DNA from: Aculops lycopersici
Taxonomy: Eukaryota; Arthropoda; Arachnida; Trombidiformes; Eriophyidae
Direction of reading: 5' to 3'
NCBI GenBank assembly: GCA_015350385.1
Contig: WNKI01000001.1
Coordinates: forward strand, 7,527,433-7,591,432
Length of the DNA stretch: 64,000 nucleotides
The notes beneath the pieces were generated by a model, which saw only the letters and a program-made list of their open reading frames with translations, did no database searches and was not told the origin of the DNA. The position numbers and the translations under genes were made by a program. Below are positions 8,791 through 19,500 of this stretch, piece after piece (positions within the stretch are counted from its first letter, which is position 1; each line of letters begins with the position of its first letter).

Positions 8791-11730
8791 ATGAGACCAC
8801 CGACCGTTTTAAGTGCTTTATATTTGGCCATATTGGTGGCCCTAATCTCGCGACAAACTAGCTCTCAAAGTGCGCAAGAGTTATGTTCGAGTAGTCAAAT
8901 TAGCTCCCTCCTATGCAAAGCGGGTAAAGCTGTTCTCGGCGGCGCTGCCAAGTATGTTGGCTCCATATTAAATCGTCCCAAACATTGGGGAGTGCCAGAC
9001 AACGAGCCTCTTGAGTTGTCTGCAGATTATCACGGTCAAAATCAGCAGGATGGCCCACCGTCGCCACCAACAGGCGAGCAATACTTTAGTAACCACAGAA
9101 ACAATCAGCGAGTTAGCGGCGGCGGTGTTAGTGGTGGTGGCAACACTTATCAAGGTGGTCGCCCCCGGAAACGTGAGAGGATTTTGTGTGAAACTTCGAA
9201 TGGAATCAGAGGAGTTTGTCGTCCCCTAGCCGCTTGTTACCATAGACACGGACCGTCCATCAAGTACGAGATGGATAGTAACCAGTGTCCGGGTGGATTG
9301 TCACTAGTTTGTTGCCCAAAGCGCAACAAGCGGCCGCAACAGGAAGAAGGGTTCTCAGGTGTCCAATTAAGTCAGCAATACAATCGACCGCAGTCAACTT
9401 CTAAGCCTCTGATTGGCCTTGATGCTCTACGAGATGTTATCACTCGAGTTTTCCAAGACAATTCTGAGTCCGAAAGATCAAATGAAATCGAGAGAAAGGC
9501 GGTGGATGAGTCGTTGACACTGAAGAAAGACTCGCCCAGCGACTTGCATCAGAGATTCATTCAACTTAGGAACAACAAGGTGGTTAGCAAGCTTGCCAAA
9601 GATGGCGGCGACTTTTTAGCTGTTGCCACACAGATTGCAAAGAATCGTTTGTTGGAAGATAATACCGATAGCAACAACAATCAAGGTTGCAGAAAGGTGA
9701 CAACGGATGTAGATGGAACAATGATAACACGTGACGAGTGCGGCGAGCAGAATAGCGCAACCCCTCAAGTTTCGCGCCGTCGCTCATTCTTACCTGAGAT
9801 TGACTTCTCACAAACCGATCTAGCGTCGCGGTGTCCGGGTGATCCAATTTGTCCGCGCGGTTCCTACGAGAATCCATACAGAAGCTACGACGGAAGTTGC
9901 AACAACCTCAAACACACAGCTTGGGGCAAGTCGAACACTCCTTACACGAGGATTTTGCCACCTGATTATGAGGACGGAGTCAGTGAGTTACGTAAGACTG
10001 GAGTAACGGGCCAGCAGCTACCCAATCCTCGTACAGTTAGTTTGGCTAGCGTCAGATGGTCAGAGAAACCGGATGCGAGGGCAACGGTTATGCTAATGCA
10101 ATGGGGCCAATTCATCGACCATGATCTCTCTTTGGCCGCCACCACGCCAATGATAACTCCGCAAGGTACAAGCATCGATTGTTGCAATAGAAGACTATTG
10201 ACGGATCCAAGATTCAAGCATCCAGCTTGCATTTCAGTCCTGCTACCTGACAATGATCCCTTCTATTCCCGTCACAATGTTGGTTGCATGAATTTAGTAA
10301 GAAATGCTCCCTCGCCGCCGATCGGTTGCCGTCTTAGAGCTAGAGAGCAACTCAATCAGCTAACCCACTTCATCGACGGCTCGATGATATACGGTAACGA
10401 CGAGCAACAAGCCTTGGGCTTGCGTCAATTCCGCGGCGGTTTGCTCAAGAGTTCCCGAATAAACGGAATGGAATTTCTACCTTTCGATGGAAGAGTTGGC
10501 GAGGGATGTATCTTGCCAACAGCGGGTATTCGTAGGGGAATGAGATGCTTTGCGGCAGGAGATAATAGAGTAAACGAGCTCACGGGTTTAGTTACAACTC
10601 ATGCCGTCTTCCTAAGGGAACATAACCGAGTTGCCCGCTTGCTGTGGTCACTCAATCCTGGATGGTCAGATGAGAAATTGTACCAGGAGGCAAGAAGGAT
10701 TGTGATTGCAGAGATCCAACATATAACCTACAACGAGTGGTTGCCACTCATAGTTGGCCCGATTATAATGCGAGATTTCAAATTAGAACTCAGTCAAACA
10801 AACGGAGGCTACTCGCTCGACTACGATCCAGAGACAGATCCCACAATTATTAACGAGTTTGCAGGTGCCGCCTATCGACTCCACTCGCTGGTCCAGGGGG
10901 CGTTCAATTTCCAAACTGAAGATGGACAGCTGATACAACAATTCAAGTTGAGAAATATATTCAACAATCCGGCCTCATTGTATCGGGCCGGCAACTACGA
11001 TGGGTGCATCCATTCAATGATCAATGAGCCCTCACAATCAGTGGACAACAATTTCAGCGAGGAGCTAACTAACCACCTGTTTCAGGATACTAATTCTAGC
11101 TTTGGTATGGACATTGTCACGATCAATATTCAACGAGGCCGCGACCACGGACTTCCAGGCTACAACTTCTTCCGACAAGCTTGTGGTTTGACCAAGATAC
11201 AGTCCTTCCAGCAGCTAAATAATGTTATGGTTGACGGAGCTGGACAGGTGTTCTCTCAATTATATGCGCATGTTGATGACATTGATCTGTTTATAGCCGG
11301 AAATTACGAGAAGAAACTCAAGGATGCCATGGTAGGCCCAGTGTTTGCTTGTATCATAGGCGAGCAGTTTAGACGTCTCAAAACTGGCGACAGGTATTGG
11401 TACGAGAACGGGAACCAGGCTGGCGCCTTCACACCAAGCCAATTGTCGGAAATTAAGCGAGTTTCCTTGGCTAGACTCATATGCGATAATAGTGATAATA
11501 TTGAGAGAACTCAACCACTAGCTTACATTCGACCATCCGAATGGAATCCTAAAGTTCCATGTGAGCAAATACCTTGGGTAGATTTGCGTCACTGGCAAGC
11601 TGGCCAAGTGGAGCAATTTGACCCTTTCACCTATAGAGGATCGCGAGAGCCAACAGGTCGCCGGTTGGATGAAAATAGTAGTAGCAACAATAATAATTCC
11701 GAGATTGAGATCGACGATGGCCTTGATTGA
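8791..11730 (+). CDS. Secreted animal heme peroxidase with N-terminal clip-like domain (peroxinectin/chorion-peroxidase class)
   Basis: An intronless 979-aa protein. Residues 1-26 are a signal peptide (MRPPTVLSALYLAILVALIS). Cysteines at 133, 143, 149, 166, 174 and 175, ending in a CC pair, form a clip-like module. A linker of about 150 residues leads to the heme peroxidase domain. Its landmarks are the distal histidine in GQFIDHDL (about residue 444), DNRVNEL carrying the catalytic Arg and heme-linked Glu, LREHNRVARLL, the proximal histidine in AAYRLHSLV (about 698), and NIQRGRDHGLPGYNFF. Such enzymes oxidise phenols or halides in cuticle or eggshell hardening, adhesion and immunity; which applies here is unknown. 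The start is the first ATG; the in-frame codon at 8767 is TTG. Polyadenylation signal AATAAA is at 11750-11755. Confidence 0.9.
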   Translation: MRPPTVLSALYLAILVALISRQTSSQSAQELCSSSQISSLLCKAGKAVLGGAAKYVGSILNRPKHWGVPDNEPLELSADYHGQNQQDGPPSPPTGEQYFSNHRNNQRVSGGGVSGGGNTYQGGRPRKRERILCETSNGIRGVCRPLAACYHRHGPSIKYEMDSNQCPGGLSLVCCPKRNKRPQQEEGFSGVQLSQQYNRPQSTSKPLIGLDALRDVITRVFQDNSESERSNEIERKAVDESLTLKKDSPSDLHQRFIQLRNNKVVSKLAKDGGDFLAVATQIAKNRLLEDNTDSNNNQGCRKVTTDVDGTMITRDECGEQNSATPQVSRRRSFLPEIDFSQTDLASRCPGDPICPRGSYENPYRSYDGSCNNLKHTAWGKSNTPYTRILPPDYEDGVSELRKTGVTGQQLPNPRTVSLASVRWSEKPDARATVMLMQWGQFIDHDLSLAATTPMITPQGTSIDCCNRRLLTDPRFKHPACISVLLPDNDPFYSRHNVGCMNLVRNAPSPPIGCRLRAREQLNQLTHFIDGSMIYGNDEQQALGLRQFRGGLLKSSRINGMEFLPFDGRVGEGCILPTAGIRRGMRCFAAGDNRVNELTGLVTTHAVFLREHNRVARLLWSLNPGWSDEKLYQEARRIVIAEIQHITYNEWLPLIVGPIIMRDFKLELSQTNGGYSLDYDPETDPTIINEFAGAAYRLHSLVQGAFNFQTEDGQLIQQFKLRNIFNNPASLYRAGNYDGCIHSMINEPSQSVDNNFSEELTNHLFQDTNSSFGMDIVTINIQRGRDHGLPGYNFFRQACGLTKIQSFQQLNNVMVDGAGQVFSQLYAHVDDIDLFIAGNYEKKLKDAMVGPVFACIIGEQFRRLKTGDRYWYENGNQAGAFTPSQLSEIKRVSLARLICDNSDNIERTQPLAYIRPSEWNPKVPCEQIPWVDLRHWQAGQVEQFDPFTYRGSREPTGRRLDENSSSNNNNSEIEIDDGLD

Positions 11731-11749
11731 ATATAATCTTCATGTAACA

Positions 11750-11755
11750 AATAAA
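11750..11755 (+). terminator. Polyadenylation signal of the peroxidase gene
   Basis: AATAAA lies 20 bp after the TGA stop. It is followed at 11769-11774 by TTTATT, the oppositely oriented AATAAA usable by the convergent folate gene, so the two 3' ends probably overlap by tens of bases. Confidence 0.6.
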
Positions 11756-11880
11756 TGTAAATAGAAAATTTATTATGTGTCATCAGTAACAAGTGAACCA
11801 AGTGTAACAGCAAGGACAACACAACTTAATCATCAGGTCTGCCTCTCTTGGTGAATCTTTCATCAGTTTTTCATTGTTCA

Positions 11881-13881
11881 TCAAAATAGTCCCTCAATTT
11901 GACCATCCTCCGGGTTTATCATGATGTCAAAGAAGGCAGGACGAGTTGGCAAGCCGGGCATTGTGGAGATCTCGCCAGCTAGAGCGTAAACAAAACCAGC
12001 ACCAGCCGAAACATTGATGTTAACAATGGGAAAAGTATAACCTGATGGGGCACCCTTCAACTTTGGGTCGTGTGAAATCGACAGGTGGGTCTTTGCGATG
12101 CAAACAGGTAGGTCGCCAAAGCCATTTGACTCAAAGAGTTTGATCTTTTCCATAACAGAATCTGAGAAACTTACATCCTTGGCACCATAAACTTTAGATG
12201 CTACGGTCTTGATCTTGTCTACAATTGATAATCCCTTTGACTCATAGAGTAATTTAGCACTCGAGCCAGATACTCTTTGTTTCTCACAAGTTTCCACTAC
12301 TCCCCTGGCTAGATCAACGGCACCCTGGCCACCTAGTGCCCAATTGTTGGCGACCCGACAGTCGGAGGCACCTGCCGCCAGCGCATTGGTCTTGACGAAT
12401 TGCAACTCCTCTTCCGAGTCACCGGTAAACTTGTTCACGGCAACCACAACGGGTACCTGGAAGTTTTGACTTATATTCTTGATGTGAGCATTCATATTGA
12501 TAAGTCCCTTTTCCATGGCGATATTGTCTGGAGCCAAGCTGTCACCCAGTAAGTCGCGTCCGTGTAACTTGAGGGCTCGCACGGTGGTAACTAGAACAGC
12601 ACAGTCGGGCATCAACTTTGAGTTGCGGCATTTTATGTCCATGAATTTCTCGAATCCAACGTCGGAAGCAAAGCCGGCCTCAGTGACAACAAAACCATCA
12701 CTGCCCACCAGATCCAAACCAACTCTATCAGCTATAATTGATGAGTTGCCATGAGCAACATTTGCAAATGGGCCACAATGGACTAGAACCGGTGTGCTTT
12801 CGAGTGTCTGCATAATTGTTGGATAGACGGCATCTTTGAGCAGTACACAAGCCGCTCCGGCGACACAAAGGTCATCGCAAGTCACTGGTCTGGGTTGTTG
12901 TCCATCATCGGTCGCCTTGGTAAACCCAATAACCAGACGTTCGACTCGACGGCATACATCGTTCAAGTTGTCGGCGAGGGCTAGAATTGCCATTAGCTCA
13001 CTGACAACTGAGATAGCAAAATTTGTTTGCCTAGTTCGATTCTTCTCATTGGGTCCCTGACCTATGGTTATCTTTCTCAGAAAACGATCATTGGTGTCAA
13101 TCACACGGTTCAATGTTATGGTATCAGGATCTATGTTGAGTCTAGCAAATTGTCGCTTTTGATCCGGTGTCAGCTCGCTCGGCTCCAAACTCTTGGGAAT
13201 ACCCAGACGCTCGAGACGTCGCCTTTGGGCGGCCGTGAATGTAGGCTTACCCTTATTTCCTGGCTTATCCACCAATCTCCTGAATAAATCCTCGTCACTT
13301 TGTGTCGACTCATGGAACATTCTAGCGTCAATTGCCGCCGCAATGAGATTGTTTGCTGCCGTGACAGCATGGATATCACCTGTCAGGTGCATATTGAACT
13401 CTTCCATGGGCCAAACCTGACTATAGCCGCCTCCCGCGGCGCCACCTTTGAGGCCAAATGTTGGTCCCTGAGATGGTTGCCTTATACAAGCGAATGAGTT
13501 TCGCTTGAGGTGTGCTGTTAAAGCTTGAACCAATCCAATAGTGGTGGTGGATTTACCCTCGCCCATTGAGGTTGGGGTTATACCTGTGACAACAACGTAG
13601 TGGCCTCGATTCTTAGGTGTCCCATTGACTTGATGCTTAATTTTGGCCTTGTAATTTCCATAGAGCTCATAATTCTTGATACCGATATTGCGACATATGG
13701 AATCAATTTTCTTACCAACAAAGGATCGGGCAATATGAATGTCTTGTGGAACCGGGTCCTTAATCTGCAGTGGTTGGACAGGATCACATTGCCACTGTGT
13801 GCTTCCAGATGAGACACTTGATGACATTCTTAGGACTGATAAATTTGTTTTAACTACTGATGAAACTAGACTAGAAAGCAT
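11881..13881 (-). CDS. Monofunctional 10-formyltetrahydrofolate synthetase, probably mitochondrial
   Basis: 666 aa, intronless, ATG at 13881. It ligates formate to tetrahydrofolate using ATP. The nucleotide-binding motif TSMGEGKSTTT is near residue 105. It is followed by the family block FGLKGGAAGGGYSQV and MHLTGDIHAVTAANNL, and conserved motifs continue to the C-terminus. The first ~50 residues are Ser/Val-rich with Arg/Lys and few acids (MLSSLVSSVVKTNLSVLRMS), consistent with a mitochondrial targeting sequence. The dehydrogenase/cyclohydrolase half of cytosolic trifunctional C1-THF synthase (MTHFD1 type, ~930 aa) is absent, and no upstream open frame supplies it. The architecture resembles vertebrate MTHFD1L. 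Anillin starts divergently 837 bp away. Confidence 0.9.
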   Translation of the reverse strand: MLSSLVSSVVKTNLSVLRMSSSVSSGSTQWQCDPVQPLQIKDPVPQDIHIARSFVGKKIDSICRNIGIKNYELYGNYKAKIKHQVNGTPKNRGHYVVVTGITPTSMGEGKSTTTIGLVQALTAHLKRNSFACIRQPSQGPTFGLKGGAAGGGYSQVWPMEEFNMHLTGDIHAVTAANNLIAAAIDARMFHESTQSDEDLFRRLVDKPGNKGKPTFTAAQRRRLERLGIPKSLEPSELTPDQKRQFARLNIDPDTITLNRVIDTNDRFLRKITIGQGPNEKNRTRQTNFAISVVSELMAILALADNLNDVCRRVERLVIGFTKATDDGQQPRPVTCDDLCVAGAACVLLKDAVYPTIMQTLESTPVLVHCGPFANVAHGNSSIIADRVGLDLVGSDGFVVTEAGFASDVGFEKFMDIKCRNSKLMPDCAVLVTTVRALKLHGRDLLGDSLAPDNIAMEKGLINMNAHIKNISQNFQVPVVVAVNKFTGDSEEELQFVKTNALAAGASDCRVANNWALGGQGAVDLARGVVETCEKQRVSGSSAKLLYESKGLSIVDKIKTVASKVYGAKDVSFSDSVMEKIKLFESNGFGDLPVCIAKTHLSISHDPKLKGAPSGYTFPIVNINVSAGAGFVYALAGEISTMPGLPTRPAFFDIMINPEDGQIEGLF

Positions 13882-14718
13882 CAGATTTAATAATGGAGAT
13901 GAACTTGGAAATGAGGGAATTTATATTTAATGACTTTGTTATCAAGTCCTAGTCTACAAGAGATCAACTTTCCTGATATTAGCGATGCGCATATTGTTCT
14001 AGAATAGACATTGAGCTGATCGTTCACTATACGAACAACCTGATGATATCACATAGATTAATCAGCTAATTCTGCCTAAACCAATAATTTACGAATGATG
14101 ATGAGATCTATTCAGAAAGCTAGCTGCTCGAACATTTGTCGTAACCCTAAAAGGGGTTTGGCTTTGTTTTCGCCGAGGAATTGTGCCTCCTTTGCCGGCA
14201 ACAAAATAAAATAAAAATGAGCCCACCCATCACTGTTCTGATGCAGTTAAAAGACTATGCCTAAAATCAAACCCAATCTTCGCATAGAATAGCGCTATGT
14301 CCCATAACAGCGTCACAAAAGAGGGAAAAAGTTTTTGGGAAGTTGCTGCCCATTCAATGGACTCCATCGTGTTGGACTCATTAGGTGCGCAGAATCGCTG
14401 GACGGTGGAGTGAAAATCTGTCGAACCAGAAGGGGTGGCAGCGCTTATTTTCCCCTCAACCAGTGGACAAGAAAACAAATGCAAGATGAGCGTAGAATTT
14501 GGCGGTGCGAGTCGCGTAGCGCGAGTCGAGCCCAGGCAACACGTAACCGTCCAACGGTTATCTCCTGAGCAAGTTGGCATGCACACTGTGATTTTCTCTT
14601 GGAAGTTTGCGGATATTATTACTACTATTCCTATCAAAATTATTATAATAATCTGAATGATATTCTTAGATTTTATCTAAACATCCCAATACCATATTGA
14701 TCCCAAACCTAATCCAAG
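13882..14718. other. Divergent promoter region, formyl-THF synthetase / anillin
   Basis: 837 bp between two start codons on opposite strands, so both promoters must lie here. Open frames within it on both strands at 14230-14656 overlap each other and show no conserved features. Confidence 0.5.
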
Positions 14719-16428
14719 ATGTCAGACGATTTGAATGATATTGAGGACTACATGCGGAAATTCCGCGCCGATGCAGACAAGAGGAGGGCCAAGTTGGACA
14801 CAATGGATGTTGATTCATCAAGCAAGTTTAGTGTTCCCATACATACTCCTAGAAAACAGCGCGAAGAGGTCAACTACCCAAACTTAACCCCGCTACCTGA
14901 GGGCGATGAGACAGGCATGACATTCGAAACGACAAATCAACGAGATGATGAGACAATGACAAATCTATCACAAGAGGGAGAAAATATGTCACCAAGCAGG
15001 TTGAATCTCAATTATTCATCAGACTTATCACTAGAAGTTGAACCGAGCGAACTGTATCGCGCCGAGCCAATCTATGCTGACTCTTCACCTGAGATTCACA
15101 CTAATACGCGGCCTCGCTTGCACCAAAACCAACTCCAACAACCACTACCCTATGGTTCTCCCAGAAAACTTGCGCCTTTGGCAACTCAACAAGACCAAAG
15201 AGCCAACCACCAAGATCTTGGTCAGTCAGCGGAGCACGAGTCTCCCTCTATGCCTCCCATGGCACCACCGCCAACTACCGAACAACTCATTATGGATCTA
15301 CAACACAAGCAAGCTATAGCGGAGGCAACAAAAAATCAGCTCAAAAAGTTGGTTGTCATATCAAAATATGGAACGAAAGAGCACATTGATGTTGCTAAGC
15401 GATTGCAGATTGCTGATTTAGAGAGCATGACATACACAATGAACATTGTATCACTTAAAAGAGATGGCAACAAGAAATCAGAGAGCTTGGGCTCGATTGA
15501 GGTTTCCGGTATCAAAGTGAAACTGTCCAATAAGATGCGCGATGACTTGGCCGAGGATGGCATATCACACCACTTCTTTTGCGTTGCGGCTTGTGGAACA
15601 GAAGTCAAGGCTAGCGAAATCATCGACACCAACGACATCCGGATTCAAGATTCGAAGAGTTATTTGCACTTCAAAAACAATTGGTGCAAGTTCGATGGGA
15701 TGCCACCAGATTTCGTCTTGAAGTTAGAGATATTCGAGCATATCATCTACCAGAAAATGCCTAGATTTCTGCATACATTGACGCCTTCGAAGAAGGGCAA
15801 GTTTACACCCGAGCCTAACTTCAAGAGGGTCGGTAGTATGCAATTAACTTTTGCCGACAGAGAGGTTCGATGTAAAAATTTTGTACGATGGAGCGAGGTT
15901 GAAGAGAGCAAGTATATTGAAAGAGAGTGCAAATTCCACATGGAACTAAAGCCCGAACAGTTACCAAGCAAAAGCGGAAGATTGAATTTCAGAAATCTCC
16001 GTAATGAAAATATGCCAGACTGGACACGTTACTGGGTAGAAATGTCCGGTGGTCAGATAAAATTCTGGCGATCAAGGCAAGACTCTTTCGAAGGCAAGAA
16101 ACCTAACCATCTGATAAATTTTGCCGACATCTGCTCAGATATCGCACAAAAGTTGACACCCAATGATGACATGTACCGACAATTTTCCTTTGTGATCTAC
16201 AGCGTTCAATTATTAGCAGGTGGAGAGGGCAACACTCTGCTACAGAGAGTCTTGAAGGGCGACAATAATTACAAGATCGTAAAACACCAATTTGCCGCTG
16301 ATGACAAGGCCGATCGAGATGCTTGGTGCAACGTTTTCAACAAATCAATCAATTGCTACCGAGAGTGGCAAGGTAGAACAAGAATCTACACAGTAGAAGA
16401 AGTATTGCAAATTTTCTCAGAACATTGA
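14719..16428 (+). CDS. Anillin-like cytokinesis scaffold (short form)
   Basis: 569 aa, intronless. Residues 1-190 are low-complexity and acidic with Ser/Pro. The anillin homology domain spans roughly 205-405, with the diagnostic SKYGTKEHIDVAKRLQIADLE near its start. A C-terminal PH domain covers about 416-565 (RYWVEMSGGQIKFWRS and a final WCNVFNKSI helix). Anillin crosslinks RhoA, septins, actin and myosin at the contractile ring. The protein is about half the length of Drosophila scraps or human anillin (~1100-1200 aa). The N-terminal region with actin and myosin binding is therefore missing or greatly reduced. Its 3' end faces NUP160 with only 80 bp between stop codons. Confidence 0.88.
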   Translation: MSDDLNDIEDYMRKFRADADKRRAKLDTMDVDSSSKFSVPIHTPRKQREEVNYPNLTPLPEGDETGMTFETTNQRDDETMTNLSQEGENMSPSRLNLNYSSDLSLEVEPSELYRAEPIYADSSPEIHTNTRPRLHQNQLQQPLPYGSPRKLAPLATQQDQRANHQDLGQSAEHESPSMPPMAPPPTTEQLIMDLQHKQAIAEATKNQLKKLVVISKYGTKEHIDVAKRLQIADLESMTYTMNIVSLKRDGNKKSESLGSIEVSGIKVKLSNKMRDDLAEDGISHHFFCVAACGTEVKASEIIDTNDIRIQDSKSYLHFKNNWCKFDGMPPDFVLKLEIFEHIIYQKMPRFLHTLTPSKKGKFTPEPNFKRVGSMQLTFADREVRCKNFVRWSEVEESKYIERECKFHMELKPEQLPSKSGRLNFRNLRNENMPDWTRYWVEMSGGQIKFWRSRQDSFEGKKPNHLINFADICSDIAQKLTPNDDMYRQFSFVIYSVQLLAGGEGNTLLQRVLKGDNNYKIVKHQFAADDKADRDAWCNVFNKSINCYREWQGRTRIYTVEEVLQIFSEH

Positions 16429-16451
16429 TAACATCTGTAGTTGAGCCGACT

Positions 16452-16465
16452 AATAAATCTTTAAT
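16452..16465. terminator. Back-to-back polyadenylation signals of anillin and NUP160
   Basis: AATAAA on the plus strand at 16452-16457 lies 23 bp after the anillin stop. TTTAAT at 16460-16465 reads ATTAAA on the minus strand, 43 bp after the NUP160 stop. The two transcripts must overlap or nearly overlap at their 3' ends. Confidence 0.55.
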
Positions 16466-16508
16466 CATCAACTATATTCTTCAATTACACATTGTTGGCA
16501 TTCGTCAA

Positions 16509-19500
16509 TCACATCTTGCAATAAGTATCAGATACTGCGCGAGTATACTTTTTGAATATTCCCAACCTGTCTCTAAGAACTGAGGCTGTCTTGATGTGGT
16601 GGATGTTAGTTGCGTCCTCCTCGAGGTATGTGATCAGCAGATTGATCAGGTGAGTGGGGAGGTAAACAAGTTGTGGATCGTTAGCTCTTATGGGTGGAGG
16701 GTGTTCCGTAACCTTCGCGATCATCTCGATAGCTAAGTCAGCTGCATCCACGAGTCGGTCGTATTTGATCAATAGTTTCAAAAGCTCTGAGATATTACGG
16801 CTCATGTATAGGCGCCTGACAGAGGCAGGTACATCACAACTTGATGAAAGCAATTTCTCGCTAACCACTCTCAATAAAACTGTTTGGGTGCCATTGGATG
16901 ACCTGTCCGTTCCCCATCTATGATTCACGCCATCATAGTTGCCCAGGTAGTAGTTGATTAGTCGCCATAGTTTATCGGCAACAGAGCAAGAGGAATCGGC
17001 AATGTAAGGGTGAGTATCGATGAGGCTATATCCGTCCTTGAGAATATCATTCAACTCGCGCTCCAGACTGTGATTCATGGCGAGTTCATACTTCGTCAAT
17101 CGTTTTGCTGATATGTATTTTGCGGTGAGGCCATCGAAAATCGGTTCCATCGGTTTCCTGAAAAGTACGGCCAATCGAAGAGCAGATGAAAACATGGAGG
17201 ACGCAACAAGTTGTCCAATGATTTCTTCAGGTTTCAGAGGTGATAGAGCTATGGCATTTGCGGTCGGATCTTTTTCGAGCAGCCTGAGCCTAGCTAATGT
17301 CATCTCATATTTGAGCTGCAAATCCTCTAGCGAGATCTTAGATTCGATGGAAGGTGTTTGGCGTCCAACATTGAAGCTTATCGAGCTTGGGTTAGTCTCA
17401 CTGTTATGGGCGCGTTTAGAAACATTGGATTTCCCTGACTGGTGAATATGTGAGTCAATTAGTGTTTCGCGAGAATTGGCACACAACAGTGTATACATGG
17501 CGAGGCGCAGGCATTCAGTTTGCTTCCTTATAGACAGGATACCTGGAACTTCATGAGCCAATCTAGTGGCATAATGGTACATAACCTCTGCGGCTTTCCT
17601 GTAGCTTTCCTCGTCGTCTAAATCCTTTTCTTCTGAACCGGGTTCTTTGGTCTCGGCGATATAATTTGCATATAGTAGATCATAATAGGTGGTTTTATGT
17701 GTAGGTAAAGCGGCCAATTGTGCCAAATCTGAGCTTTCCGCCTTCTGGTAAAGAATTTTGATAAAATCCTCCTTGATGTCGATAAATGGGTAGCTGAGTA
17801 GATCGTTCCATCTTTCCGCTTCGCAGTGATGCACAACAAATTTACGCAAGCAGTTGTATCTAAGTGAAAGATCATCCGTCAAAACCATAGTGTGATAAGC
17901 GTCGTCTGGATTCTTGACCTCCAAGTAGTATAAGAACAACTTGGCCCTAAGGCTGTTCACCCATGTCTGTTGCTCTTGATCTGCATTCGGGTCTAGTAGA
18001 GATATACAGGTGTTGATGAGACTAATGAGGTTTTCATAGTCATCAAACATTTGAAACAAATGAGTCACCTTGTCGTAATATTTTAGTATAGTGCCAGGGA
18101 TGAATACTCCGTTGTCAATTCCAACAAACTTGCTAATCAAACTTCCTGGCTTGAGGTGGAACAAGAGATTGTTAAAGATCTCAACAGCAGCTATGCCTCT
18201 ATTTTGTAAAATTCCATTGGCGGCTCTGAAGTACTGACGATCTATATCGCCAGTGTGGAGCCAATTGTCTGTTAGTTCCAAGTACTTTCCTAGCTGATCA
18301 TCAAGTTGATAAGTCAACAAGAACTCGGGGAAACAGTTGTGGCCTGCTGATGGCCAGAGTAGCTTGCACAGGTCGATTGCAACGTCGATTACATATTTAC
18401 TGCTAGAGACAGTTTGGTTTCGTTGAGCAGCTGAATATTCGAAGCCGCCGTTGGAAAGGAAACTCAATAACAGATTAGTGCTTCCCGTGATGTTTTGACT
18501 TGGAATCTTCTTGAAGAATTCAAAATGGCGAGTGAGTTGCACGAGGACCTCCGGGTTGACGTTCCTATGTCCCTTTATGTGAGTCTCTGTCATCCACACA
18601 AGAATAGCGTATGATCTCAAAGAGTTGGCAATGCTCTCAACCTTGCCGCTTATAATTAGATCCTCTGAATCGTCGACTGACTCCTTGATGTGAATGTATA
18701 TCAATAGATCTCTAGCTAGAAGCATACGAGCCTGAACTAGTCGCCTAAACATGTCAAATGTGATCAATATTCCACTATTAGAACTTAAAGGGTGACGGTC
18801 AGAGCGCATCCTTGTTGAATCTTGTAGTATCTTGTCCCTCATAGTCTCAGCTAGGGATGTGAGATCTAATTGTTCACATAGGTGGTCGATAGAGCCAAAA
18901 TCTTCCAGGTTAAGCTTCGAGGGGTCTACTCGTTCGGTTGCTATCAATGCGTCAATGAGGTCATTGATACTCTGAGTGATTTGTGCCGGGTGACTGTAAA
19001 GTTTTTCTCTGAAGTCCTTGAAAACGTGCTGATACTTTCTTTCCTTATCATCAGGTTCCTCTTCGGGCACATAGTCAACCTCCATGGACAAGTTATGTAG
19101 GGTCTCCATGAACTTTTCGACTGATGGTGTTGACTCGACGCCACAGTATGGTCCTTCTTGAGCAGACATCAGCATCGGAACAACAAACGATGGTGAGCTA
19201 CTTCTCACAATACTGATAAGTGATTCATTCTGACTTACAATGAGGCCTAGCTTCTTATTTGCCCTAATTCTGTTCTCATCACAGCAGTAAGCATAAAATT
19301 TTTCCCAAGCTTTGTCACCCTGCACAGTTGTGTCAGCTATAGCTTGTAATGATTCCAAAGTGTTGGCATCGACTCGTTGACCAAACAGCTGCAGAGCCTT
19401 GCGGATAGTGGGAATTGAAAACCGATTGCGCCAGAAGATCTCAGTCTCTAAATTTTGACCACTAGTAATCTGACTACCGCTCTCGTCCACCAGGTAGACT

